Shown here: piece by piece, positions 8,596 to 16,471 of the stretch
Position numbering within the stretch: position 1 is the stretch's first letter
Layout of the letters: every line of letters starts with the position of its first letter
DNA from: Thermoanaerobaculia bacterium
GTDB lineage: Bacteria > Acidobacteriota > Thermoanaerobaculia > Multivoradales > J023
Direction: 5' to 3'
Assembly: GCA_030431255.1 (NCBI GenBank)
Contig: JAUIJL010000021.1
Span: forward strand, 62,001-126,000
Length of the DNA: 64,000 bases
Notes under the pieces: model-generated
Databases searched by the model: none
What the model saw: only the letters and a program-made list of their open reading frames with translations
Told to the model about the DNA's origin: nothing
Translations under genes and position numbers: made by a program

Positions 8596-9369
8596 TCAGC
8601 AACAATAGGCATCGCGCGGGTCCGACGTCTTGAGGGTGGTGGCCTCGATTTGATGGGATTGGCGGGTCTGTAAGACCTCACCGTCGACCGGCTCACCGTC
8701 GGCTTTGGCCAACACCAAGCGGATCGCCGAGCCGATGGCTTTGCTCCACAGATTGAATTCCACTCGACCATGGTCGGCGTCGATGGACAGCAGCAGCTCG
8801 GGATCCTCATGGGGACGCAAAGGGCAGAGGGAGCGCAGGCTGTTGTCCACCAGCTCGCGGACCGCGGGGAATCCCCGTTCCAAGGCGGTGAGGATTTCGT
8901 GAATCGCCACGTCTTGATCCAAACCGTGGAGGGCGGCGGAAAGCGGGTAACCATGATCCTGAAAGATCTTCAGCTCAGCCCGCTCCGCCTGCTCGGCGAT
9001 GGCTTGGATGAATTCCTCGGGCTCGAATTGACCCTTGCGAAGGTATTTGCTCAGGTTTTGTTCTTCGTAGCCCTTGATGGCGATATCCAAAGCGGGGTCG
9101 CCGCCTTTTTGCGACACGATGATGATCCGTGTGCCTTCTTTGTGTTTAGAGATTTCACGCAACACGTCCTGGCCTTGGTAGTTGGATGGATCCGCCTCCT
9201 CCAGGCCGAGGTCGACGCAGGCGACATGAAAGGTTTTTTTGTGGACGATGTCGGCGGCTTCCGTCAGGCTGGAGGCTTCGGAAACTTCGAAGTCGTGTAG
9301 CTCGAGGGTGTCCCGATAGGCTTCGCGGGTGGAGGCGATGTCTTCAACCAACAGAATTCTTTTTTTCAT
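8596..9369 (-). CDS. Response regulator with uncharacterised C-terminal domain
   Basis: A 257-residue protein. The receiver (about 1-125) has VED at 8-10, phospho-acceptor Asp53 in VACVDLGLEEAD, and the conserved Lys in YLRKGQ. The C-terminal about 130 residues resemble no output domain I recognise: no helix-turn-helix and no enzyme motif, with a helical stretch (VAIHEILTALERGFPAVREL) then a beta-rich part, ending DPRDAYCC. The start is ATG 9369, with GAGG 9 nt upstream; an in-frame upstream extension lacks receiver homology. It lies 77 bp after the kinase in the same direction. Confidence 0.85.
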   Translation of the reverse strand: MKKRILLVEDIASTREAYRDTLELHDFEVSEASSLTEAADIVHKKTFHVACVDLGLEEADPSNYQGQDVLREISKHKEGTRIIIVSQKGGDPALDIAIKGYEEQNLSKYLRKGQFEPEEFIQAIAEQAERAELKIFQDHGYPLSAALHGLDQDVAIHEILTALERGFPAVRELVDNSLRSLCPLRPHEDPELLLSIDADHGRVEFNLWSKAIGSAIRLVLAKADGEPVDGEVLQTRQSHQIEATTLKTSDPRDAYCC

Positions 9370-9446
9370 CGTGTACCTCGATAAGCGGCGTGGACAGTTA
9401 TGGATTCGGAGGTCGGTGCTCAATGGGGCCCAACGATCTCTTCTCT

Positions 9447-11354
9447 TTAAGACTCGTGAATGGATTGCTCGCGCAAAGGCTCGGGGGCTGCCTGAGCCGT
9501 TTCGGGATAGACGAGCAGATCGATGATCACAGCGCAGAATTCCCCTTCGTCGGAATCGATGTCCAGGCTGCCCCCTTGTCGTTGCACGTAGTCGCGGGCC
9601 GCGGGAAGCCCGTAGCCGGAGGTTCGGGTGGTGGAGAAACCGGGGATGAATACCTTTTGTTGGTTTTCTTTCGGAATCCCTAGACCGTTGTCCCGAATGG
9701 TCAGCCGGACCCTCTGGTTGAGCTTGGCCACTTGGTCGCCGTCACGATCCTCGACCCCTCCCTTTTGGCTGATGGTGTGTTTTTTCGCGGTGATGACGAT
9801 GGCGGGTCGATAGCCGTCGTCAATGCGATCCGCTTTGCGCTCAATGCTGCGCACGGCGTTGATGATGATGTTGCGAATATGCTCTTTGAGCAGCCGAGAC
9901 GCCCGAACCCTGGGCATGGATCGGAGCTCGTCGTCGATGCGTAAATACCGCTCGGCGATCGCTTTTTCCTCTTTATAGATTTCGCTGATGAGCTCACCGA
10001 CGTCGATCTTGCCGTCATGGGCGATGACCGGCAGGCTGTCCCAGAGCTCACGCAGGGAGGAGTCGATCCAGCTGAAGTCGCCGGAGATTTTGGTGATTCG
10101 AGAGCTGACCGTCTCACTGGGGGAGCCCAACGAGAGCTTGAGGTTGTAGAGCTCGAATTTGATGGCGTCGATTCGGGAGGCGAATTTGTGGGCGTAGAGG
10201 TTGCTCAGGTTGTAAAGGTAGCTGCTGAGGGCATAGTGGTCGGCGGTACGGCTCTGGTTGTTCAGGGCGTTGCGGTCGCGGATGGCGACGATGATCGGCG
10301 AGACGATCTCCACCAATTCGATGACACTCTTGACCTGCTCCTGCGTGAAGGCGTTGACCGCCGAGCTTTCGATGTTGACCACACCGATGGCCCGGGAGCT
10401 CTTGTCTCGGCGGATCAGCACCACCAACTCGGTTCGGGTGTGGAAATCGCTGAAGTTCTTGTAGATCGATGCGTAATGCGAGCTGCGGGGGTTGTCGAGC
10501 AAATGTCCCTCGGAGCGATCGATGGCCATGCCGCAGAAGGAATCCCCGGGCACGAAGGCTCCGATGTCCTCCGGATTGCTCGAAAGGCGTATTCGCAGCC
10601 GGTCGTCGGGGCTGTCGTGCTCCTCGCCGAAGGCGTTTTTCGGCTCGGATGACGGGATCTCCGAGTCGGAGGCGCGAAAGAGGATTTGGAAGAGCAGCTT
10701 TCCCGAGTGCTCTTCGAAAAGACTTCGGGTGTTCTCGAAGAGAATGCGCAGGCATTCGTCCTCGCCCAAGGCCTCATTGAAAAAAGCGCTGTGAATCTCG
10801 CGATATTGTTGAACTTGATTGCGGTCGGTGTAGTTTTGGATGGCCACCTGCAGCTGCTGAGCCACGGTGAGAATGTACCGTCTCGCCAGGGCCTTGGGGT
10901 TGGAACGGCCGAATTCGAAAAGCAGCACACCCCAGAGCTCGTCCTTGCTCTTGAGGCGGACAGGGATCATGGAGCGTTTGTGACTGTCGCAAAGCTTGAA
11001 TAACCACTTGGCCTCGTCCGACCGTAGCGGCTCCCCGTCCCGGCTTTGCTCCATCTTGGCTTCCGGGAAGGTTCGTTTGGGAGCATTCGTCAACGGCGCT
11101 TCGGTGCCGGCGACATAGGATCGCGTGAGGACCAAATGATCTTCGTGCTTGCGACAAAGGTGGGCCCGTCCGGCGCCGGCGAGCTCGAGAAGCTCGGGGA
11201 TGGTGGCATCGAGAATCTCTATCGGGGTTCTCGAGCCGTCGAGGATGTGGTGATCGATGGACCTCAGCAACGCGACGTGTCGATCGTGCTCTTCGAGATG
11301 CTGGTACAGCTGGTCGATGAGCCCTTCCCAACGCTTGGTGACTTGAGGACGCAT
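9447..11354 (-). CDS. GAF-domain sensor histidine kinase
   Basis: A 635-residue soluble sensor kinase with no membrane segment. Two GAF-like regions (about 60-190 and 210-385) precede a DHp-like helix with the candidate phospho-accepting His in NLYAHKFASRI (about 430). A GHKL ATPase follows: N box NIIINAVRSIE, G1 DNGLGIP and G2 GYGLPAARDYV. The ATG at 11354 has a textbook AGGAGG 5 nt away (minus strand AAAGGAGGCATC-ATG). It heads the operon kinase, receiver, receiver-TIR, phosphatase, micropeptide. Two receivers downstream are the obvious phosphotransfer partners. The DHp is atypical for HisKA. Confidence 0.9.
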   Translation of the reverse strand: MRPQVTKRWEGLIDQLYQHLEEHDRHVALLRSIDHHILDGSRTPIEILDATIPELLELAGAGRAHLCRKHEDHLVLTRSYVAGTEAPLTNAPKRTFPEAKMEQSRDGEPLRSDEAKWLFKLCDSHKRSMIPVRLKSKDELWGVLLFEFGRSNPKALARRYILTVAQQLQVAIQNYTDRNQVQQYREIHSAFFNEALGEDECLRILFENTRSLFEEHSGKLLFQILFRASDSEIPSSEPKNAFGEEHDSPDDRLRIRLSSNPEDIGAFVPGDSFCGMAIDRSEGHLLDNPRSSHYASIYKNFSDFHTRTELVVLIRRDKSSRAIGVVNIESSAVNAFTQEQVKSVIELVEIVSPIIVAIRDRNALNNQSRTADHYALSSYLYNLSNLYAHKFASRIDAIKFELYNLKLSLGSPSETVSSRITKISGDFSWIDSSLRELWDSLPVIAHDGKIDVGELISEIYKEEKAIAERYLRIDDELRSMPRVRASRLLKEHIRNIIINAVRSIERKADRIDDGYRPAIVITAKKHTISQKGGVEDRDGDQVAKLNQRVRLTIRDNGLGIPKENQQKVFIPGFSTTRTSGYGLPAARDYVQRQGGSLDIDSDEGEFCAVIIDLLVYPETAQAAPEPLREQSIHES

Positions 11355-11471
11355 GATGCCTCCTTTGGGAGAGCGAGCCTGCGGCGGCGAGGTATCGGCG
11401 CGCGATGGCCGGCACCTCGGAAGCCGCATCTGCCTGCTCGAAAATCGAAAAATTCACCACATGTTGGAGCT

Positions 11472-11535
11472 GTCACGGTGCAGGTGCCTCAAGGTAGGTC
11501 ACTCATGGACCATCCAGTGTGGCGTCACGGTGCAG
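11472..11535. repeat. Two 12-bp direct repeats, possible operator
   Basis: GTCACGGTGCAG occurs at 11472-11483 and again at 11524-11535, 52 bp apart (about five helical turns, same face), upstream of the histidine kinase start on the minus strand. The phasing is what cooperative regulator binding would need. The kinase operon's own response regulators lack a recognisable DNA-binding domain, so the binder is unknown. Confidence 0.4.
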
Positions 11536-11620
11536 CTTTGTGCCTTCTGATCCCTCCTGCAGGGAAAACGCGCCATTCCCAGAAAATGGGCTCACCCATT
11601 GCAGAGAGATTTCACTGGAC

Positions 11621-11653
11621 AAAAAAACCGGGTAGCGCCCGAAGGCGCTACCC
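11621..11653 (-). terminator. Intrinsic terminator with no gene in front of it
   Basis: On the minus strand a perfect 10-bp stem GGGTAGCGCC / GGCGCTACCC with a TTCG loop is followed by GG and seven T. It is a canonical intrinsic terminator. The nearest annotated gene upstream on that strand is the metalloprotease region, more than 8 kb away, so it must end an unannotated short transcript that starts between here and about 12060. Confidence 0.8.
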
Positions 11654-11665
11654 AAAGAGTGTCGA

Positions 11666-11815
11666 TCACTGCCCACCCTCCCAAACTCTTTCAAGGGCCG
11701 ACCCGTCGTCGGGTGGAGCGACGGCGTCTGCTCGGATGGTCGTTTTTTGGTCCTTCGATCCAGCCTGTGGAGCGAGGTCAACCTTTCCATTCGGGCTGGG
11801 CCCGTGCTTTACTTT
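11666..11815 (-). pseudogene. Start-less 49-codon open frame ending before a terminator (possible gene remnant)
   Basis: Reading toward the terminator, one frame is open for 49 codons and ends ...ALERVWEGGQ, with its TGA 13 nt before the hairpin. It has no ATG, GTG or TTG, so as it stands it is not a gene. It could be the 3' end of a lost gene whose terminator survived, or it could be chance. The GGQ end recalls the prokaryotic ubiquitin-like protein Pup, but nothing else matches. Confidence 0.2.
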
Positions 11816-12017
11816 CTAATGCTTCTCAAGACCCGGCTGTCGCGCGAGCCCCGAGGTTTCAATCGCGGAAAAGCCCTGAAAATAAGGGGTTTTCCAACGA
11901 TGTCTACTTAGAGCTGTCCTCAGGTCGGCTTTTATCTCACTCGAATTTCAGAAATTTTAGGTCAGCGAGAAATTCCCTTATTTTGCGGTATACGTGTATA
12001 CTTCAGGTATCCGTCGA

Positions 12018-12065
12018 CCGACTCAGGGAGCTACCGACTCAAGAAGCTGCCGACTCAAGAAGCTT
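12018..12065. repeat. Three tandem 16-bp repeats before the CHAT gene
   Basis: Consecutive units CCGACTCAGGGAGCTA, CCGACTCAAGAAGCTG and CCGACTCAAGAAGCTT lie 84-131 bp upstream of the CHAT start. Copy-number change could alter promoter spacing or a 5' leader structure. Confidence 0.8.
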
Positions 12066-12148
12066 CAGTGGGGGCTCGGCGATGTGACGGAGGCGGTGCC
12101 CACCGCGAGGGGCGGGAGGCTATCTTGGGAGCAGCTGGTGATTTCTCC

Positions 12149-15100
12149 ATGAAGCAAAACGACTGTGGATCCTTCATCCGACGCTTGGGGGCGTGGGTGG
12201 GTTTGGCCGCGCTCTTCACCGTCGGCATGACCGGCCAGGCTGCGCCCGTGGAGCCGGGGGAGACGGCGGCGCCGGAGCGCGAGGAGCAAGTCCGGCCTCT
12301 AGCCACCGGCGAGCGCTTCGAAAGCGACATTTCCATCGATGAGCGCCACGTCTTCTCATTGCCGGACGGCCCCGAGGATCTGTGGTGGCGGGTGGTGGTC
12401 GAGCAGCAGGGCATCGACGTATGGGTCCAAACCCGAGAGAACGGGGCAGCGGTCGACTCCCTCAACCACTACCGAGATCGCTTTGAGCGAGAGATATTCC
12501 GGGTTCCAAGCACAGCCGATGCCCTGACGATTCAGCCCGTGTCCGGGGCCGAGCCGTCCGGCCGATACGCGATCGAGCTCCAGCTGCCGATTGACGAGGC
12601 GCCCGCCCGCTTGAGCATCGAGCGTCGATTGACCGAAGCGGCGAAAGTCGCCCACGGGGCCGAAAGCCCGGCCTTACGCCGGGCGGCCGAGCTCTATGAA
12701 GCGGTGGCCGACGAGCTGAAGTCAGCGGAGATCGCGGCGGCATTCGACCGTCCCGAGGCGGAGCGGGCGAAGGCCCTATTCAGCGCCGCTAACCACCGCC
12801 GGGTGCTCGGCGACGCGGAACAAGCGGCCCGGCTTTATGGCCGATCCGCTGAAATTTGGCGCCGCCTCGACGATCCGGGATGGCTGGCGGCCAGCCTGCT
12901 GGGTTTGGGGCAAAGCGAGCGCAAGAGCGGCCATCCGGAAAGGGCCCGTTCCTCCCTGGAAGAGGCCATGTTGACCTGGCCGCTTGCCGACTCGCGGGAT
13001 GCGGAGACGGCCCACACCCTGACCAGCCTGGGCTTGATCGCCCACGTGGACGGGGACTATCCGCTGGCTCTCGAGCACTACGGCCAGGCTCTCGAGCTCC
13101 ACCGGCAAGCCGGTCGGGAGCGGGAGCAAGCCCGCCTGTTGAATAACATCAGCAATGTGCAGTCTCGAATGGGTGTCGCATCCTCGGCCTTGGAGGACCA
13201 GCTGAAATCGGTGGAGATTTTTCGCCGATTGGGGGATCGGCGCAACGAGATGGGTGCGCTCAACAATCTGGCGGATCTATATCGCCGCATGGCCGATCCA
13301 GAAGCAGCCCTGCGGGCTTTCGATCAGGTCGGAGATTTGGCGAACGAATTGGGCGACGCTCGATGGCAAGGGCGAGCCCTGAACCATCGGGGCATCACCT
13401 ACTTGGGGATGGGCTCTTCGGACCGCGCCGTCCAGGATTTGGAAGCCGCCCTGAAGCTGAGGCGAGCCACCGGGGATCTCCGAGGAGAGCTTTTCACGCT
13501 GTCGAATCTCGGCGACGCGGAATTCCATCGCGGCAACCTGGAACGAGCCCGCGGCTACTGGCGTGATGCGTTGGACCTCGAGATGGAAGGTGAAGGTCGT
13601 CGCCTGGCATTGATTCAGGCCAGGTGGGCAAGGGTGGAAGCCCTGCTCGGCGAGCCCGGGGCGGAAGCCGACGCCGAATCCTCGCTCATGACGGCGTCCG
13701 AGCTGGATACGACCTTTGATCGATCCTTGGACCTGCTCACTGGGCGCGGCGACGGCGAAGGCGAGGCCCAAGCACACTTTCTGCGCGCGGAAGCGGAGCT
13801 CAGTCGGGCCCGGCTGGCAGCGGCGGCCGGCTCGGCGGCACGCGCCGCTGAAAAATGGCGAGAGCTGAAGAACCCTCAGGGAGAAATGCTGGCCTTGTTG
13901 ACCCTGGGCAAGATCGCGCGGAGCGAGCGGGATTGGATGGCGGCGAGTCGCTATTTTGAGCAAGCTATTCAGCTGACCGAATCGGGACGGGCGAGCCTTT
14001 CCAACCCGAGCCTGAGAGCCGCGTATCTGGCCTCCAGGCGCGAGGTATACGAGCTCCAGCTCCAAACGTTGGTGGATTTGCATGGCCGGCAGCCTCGGGG
14101 TGGGTTTCTTCAAGCTGCGGTAGAGCTGAGCGAGCGCGCTCGCAGTCGTTGGTTGTTGGACCTGGTGATCGAAGCCCGAAGCGGCACGGAACGTCCGATC
14201 GCCGGAATCATGGAACGTCGAAGATCGCTGATGTCTCGGCTCGGGCTGTTGGTTCGTCGCCAGGAGCTCGTTGCGCTCGGCCATCGACGGGATTTGCCGA
14301 ACGAGAATCTGCCCGCCGCGATTGCCGATCTGCGGGCGGAGCTCGACTTGATCGACGCCGAGGTCAGTCTGGAAACGGCTCGTGGCGTTCCCCTCCAGAC
14401 GGGGCCGAAGTCCCTGAGCATCGGCGACATCAGGGCTCTTCTCGATCAGGAGACCGTGCTTCTTCAATATTCCATCGGTCGGGATGCGGGTCATTTGGTG
14501 ATGATGGACGCGCAAGGAGAATCCCACTTCCAGCTTCCGGGTCGGGAAGTGATCGAGTCCCTCGCGACCCGAGCTCATCGCGCCCTGGCCACGGTCGGGG
14601 GGGCGGCCTCCGGTTGCGAGGGGCCGATCACCGAGCTGAGCCAGGCGATCCTAGGCGACGGTTTGGCGCGCGTGGAGGGCAAGCGGTTGGCGATTCTTCC
14701 CGACGGCGCGCTCCATTTCGTACCCTTTGCCGCGCTGTGTTTGCCCGGAGATGGAGCCCGGGGCGGAGCGAAGCGGTTGGTGGATCGATTCGAGAGCGTG
14801 CGGCTGGCCTCCGCGGCGGTTTTAGTCGCGGATCGTCGGTCGGCGGCGGATCGTGTGTGGCAGCCGGAGCGTCAGTCTTTGGTGGTGGTCGCCGATCCGG
14901 TCTTTGATCGCCGTGATGTCCGATTCGATAGCGACGGCGAGCAGGAAGCGGTCGCCGGACCGGCATCCGCGATCCAAAACGCGTTGCCGATCGCATTGAC
15001 CCGTGGAGCAGGCCAGGCTCCCGCGGTCTTCGGGCGGCTTCCCGGAAGCCGCCGAGAAGCGGAGGTGATCTCGGCCCATCTGCCGGCGGAACGCATCGAG

Positions 15101-15607
15101 CTGGCGTTGGACTTTAGTGCCAGTCGAGATGCCGTGGAGCAGGCTTTGAGCAAGCGGTCGGTCATCCACTTCGCCACCCACGGGTTGATCGACACCCAAT
15201 TCCCGGAGCTCTCAGGCCTCGTGCTGTCGCAATTTCATCCCGATGGTCGACGGCGGGGGGACGGTTTTCTTCGCGTTTACGACATCTTCGAGCTCGAATT
15301 AGACGCCGAGCTGGTGGTGCTTTCGGGTTGCGGCACGGCCCTCGGCAAACGTCTGCGCGGAGAGTCCTTTCAGGGGCTCACCAGCGCCTTCGTGCATGCG
15401 GGTGCCAGGCGTGTCCTCGCCAGCTTGTGGCCGATCGCCGATCGGGCAACCGCCGAGCTGATGGACCACTTCTACCGCGCTCTATGGGTCGAGGGCTTGG
15501 CCCCGCCTGCGGCCCTGCGCCGGGCTCAGCTGGAGATGCTCCAGGACCGGAGGTTTCGCGATCCCTACTATTGGGCGGGTTTTGTGTTGCAGGGGGATTG
15601 GCGTTGA
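12149..15607 (+). CDS. Exported TPR-CHAT protein (caspase/separase-like protease)
   Basis: A 1152-residue protein from ATG 12149. That start exposes a signal peptide: RRLG, hydrophobic WVGLAALFTVGM, then a site near GQAAP. A GTG 81 bp earlier is in frame but would bury it. Residues about 190-700 are TPR repeats (for example ALEHYGQALELHRQAG). The C-terminal CHAT domain has the clan CD dyad: His1011 in IHFATHG and Cys1061 in VVLSGCGTALG. CHAT proteins are caspase-like peptidases. The probable protease substrate or partner is the small protein 158 bp downstream. The genes that follow (sigma, anti-sigma, kinase) suggest it belongs to an envelope-signalling module. Confidence 0.9.
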   Translation: MKQNDCGSFIRRLGAWVGLAALFTVGMTGQAAPVEPGETAAPEREEQVRPLATGERFESDISIDERHVFSLPDGPEDLWWRVVVEQQGIDVWVQTRENGAAVDSLNHYRDRFEREIFRVPSTADALTIQPVSGAEPSGRYAIELQLPIDEAPARLSIERRLTEAAKVAHGAESPALRRAAELYEAVADELKSAEIAAAFDRPEAERAKALFSAANHRRVLGDAEQAARLYGRSAEIWRRLDDPGWLAASLLGLGQSERKSGHPERARSSLEEAMLTWPLADSRDAETAHTLTSLGLIAHVDGDYPLALEHYGQALELHRQAGREREQARLLNNISNVQSRMGVASSALEDQLKSVEIFRRLGDRRNEMGALNNLADLYRRMADPEAALRAFDQVGDLANELGDARWQGRALNHRGITYLGMGSSDRAVQDLEAALKLRRATGDLRGELFTLSNLGDAEFHRGNLERARGYWRDALDLEMEGEGRRLALIQARWARVEALLGEPGAEADAESSLMTASELDTTFDRSLDLLTGRGDGEGEAQAHFLRAEAELSRARLAAAAGSAARAAEKWRELKNPQGEMLALLTLGKIARSERDWMAASRYFEQAIQLTESGRASLSNPSLRAAYLASRREVYELQLQTLVDLHGRQPRGGFLQAAVELSERARSRWLLDLVIEARSGTERPIAGIMERRRSLMSRLGLLVRRQELVALGHRRDLPNENLPAAIADLRAELDLIDAEVSLETARGVPLQTGPKSLSIGDIRALLDQETVLLQYSIGRDAGHLVMMDAQGESHFQLPGREVIESLATRAHRALATVGGAASGCEGPITELSQAILGDGLARVEGKRLAILPDGALHFVPFAALCLPGDGARGGAKRLVDRFESVRLASAAVLVADRRSAADRVWQPERQSLVVVADPVFDRRDVRFDSDGEQEAVAGPASAIQNALPIALTRGAGQAPAVFGRLPGSRREAEVISAHLPAERIELALDFSASRDAVEQALSKRSVIHFATHGLIDTQFPELSGLVLSQFHPDGRRRGDGFLRVYDIFELELDAELVVLSGCGTALGKRLRGESFQGLTSAFVHAGARRVLASLWPIADRATAELMDHFYRALWVEGLAPPAALRRAQLEMLQDRRFRDPYYWAGFVLQGDWR

Positions 15608-15650
15608 TCCACGAGAGTCGGCCATGGAGATAATTTGCTAGGAGAGGTCG

Positions 15651-15671
15651 TTTTGGTCAGATTCGCCAAAA
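15651..15671. promoter_or_regulatory. Inverted repeat in the CHAT / small protein gap
   Basis: TTTTGG and CCAAAA face each other across 9 bp, about 95 bp before the next start. It may be an operator or part of a promoter region. No confident -10 was picked out. Confidence 0.25.
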
Positions 15672-15765
15672 CATGACAGATTCCAAGAGTCGATCTGCTG
15701 CCTTTCTGAGATGTTTATGAGTTACCTGGAATTCTGAAGTCTGTGAGTAGATTTAGGAGCAGTTC

Positions 15766-16401
15766 ATGAGTCAGAACACAGCTAGTGAGCTTTGGGCAAG
15801 CAGCTCGGCCGATTTCATCGACACCTGGAATCTCGAAAATCCCGGTGGATTTGTGATCTCCGCGGGATCTCAATCCGGTGTGCTCGATGTAGACGTCACC
15901 AATGCCCGAGGGTTGAAAAATCAGACCTACGAAGGTGTTTATGACGGGACCAACACCCAGATCAAGATCACTTTCGCGCTCCAGGCGGACGGGTTGGACG
16001 GGGGCCAACGGAAGCTCTCCTATGTGCAGCCGGTGGATGGGGAAGCGGCCCAAACCGCCTCGAGCCCGGCGTCCGGCCGACACACCGCGGGCTGGGGCAG
16101 TGATCTCCAGGACTTCGAAGGCACGTGGGATTTCTCCAACGGCGGAGAGCTGATCATCATGAACGGCTCTCAGGTCCAAGCAACCGGAGTCGACGGTCTA
16201 AAAGATGGTGTGTTTCAAGGTGTTTTCGACAGCACCGCGAAGGAAATCACGATCACCTTCTTTCTGGCCGACAATGGCTATGTGGGCGGCAACACGGCCA
16301 ATCCCAAAGAGATACTCTTCACATATCCGGAAATCTTTCTCACCGAGGGTCAATCCATTCCTTCGGAGGGAGAGCTCTTCGAAGCAGAAGGTGGGGGCTA
16401 G
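15766..16401 (+). CDS. Unrecognised protein with an internal domain duplication, C-terminal GGG
   Basis: A 211-residue protein without signal peptide or membrane segment. Two halves (about 16-70 and 115-165) share the pattern TW(N/D)-x-GG-x-I-x-GSQ ... GLK(N/D) ... (Y/F)-x-GV(Y/F)D ... I-x-ITF-x-L, so it is a tandem duplication of a roughly 55-residue beta-rich unit joined by a Ser/Ala/Gly linker. The tail is acidic and ends FEAEGGG. AGGAG precedes the ATG. It lies between the CHAT gene and the sigma factor in one direction, so it may be the CHAT client or a sensor. I know no family for it. Confidence 0.75.
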   Translation: MSQNTASELWASSSADFIDTWNLENPGGFVISAGSQSGVLDVDVTNARGLKNQTYEGVYDGTNTQIKITFALQADGLDGGQRKLSYVQPVDGEAAQTASSPASGRHTAGWGSDLQDFEGTWDFSNGGELIIMNGSQVQATGVDGLKDGVFQGVFDSTAKEITITFFLADNGYVGGNTANPKEILFTYPEIFLTEGQSIPSEGELFEAEGGG

Positions 16402-16471
16402 CCTTCACGGCAGAGCCGCCGCAGCAGCTGAGATGACGTTGAAACCGGCGGTGGTTTAGGAGTCAAGACCC

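Larger units (their letters stand above)
11355..12148. other. 794-bp intergenic region between the kinase operon and the CHAT gene
   Basis: No convincing gene of usual size. It holds, left to right: the ribosome site of the kinase gene, two copies of a 12-bp repeat (11472 and 11524), an intrinsic terminator on the minus strand (11621-11653), a start-less minus-strand frame ending just before that terminator, an AT-richer stretch at 11880-12010 that probably contains promoters, GTATAC-GT-GTATAC at about 11988-12001, and three 16-bp tandem repeats (12018-12065). Confidence 0.7.

Noticed and set aside
11460-11599. ATG-started minus-strand frame MVNFSIFEQADAASEV upstream of the kinase
   Set aside because: It runs into the kinase gene in another frame, has no ribosome site, and becomes Arg/Ser-rich shadow; at most an untranslated leader.
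11666-11815. Prokaryotic ubiquitin-like protein (Pup) because of the GGQ end
   Set aside because: No start codon, no coiled-coil Pup body, and no PafA, Dop or proteasome genes in view.
11599-12087. 162-codon plus-strand frame across the orphan terminator
   Set aside because: Crosses a perfect terminator hairpin and the AT-rich promoter region; no ribosome site; no homology.
13277-14578. 433-codon minus-strand frame inside the CHAT gene
   Set aside because: Antisense to a gene with complete TPR and CHAT motifs.
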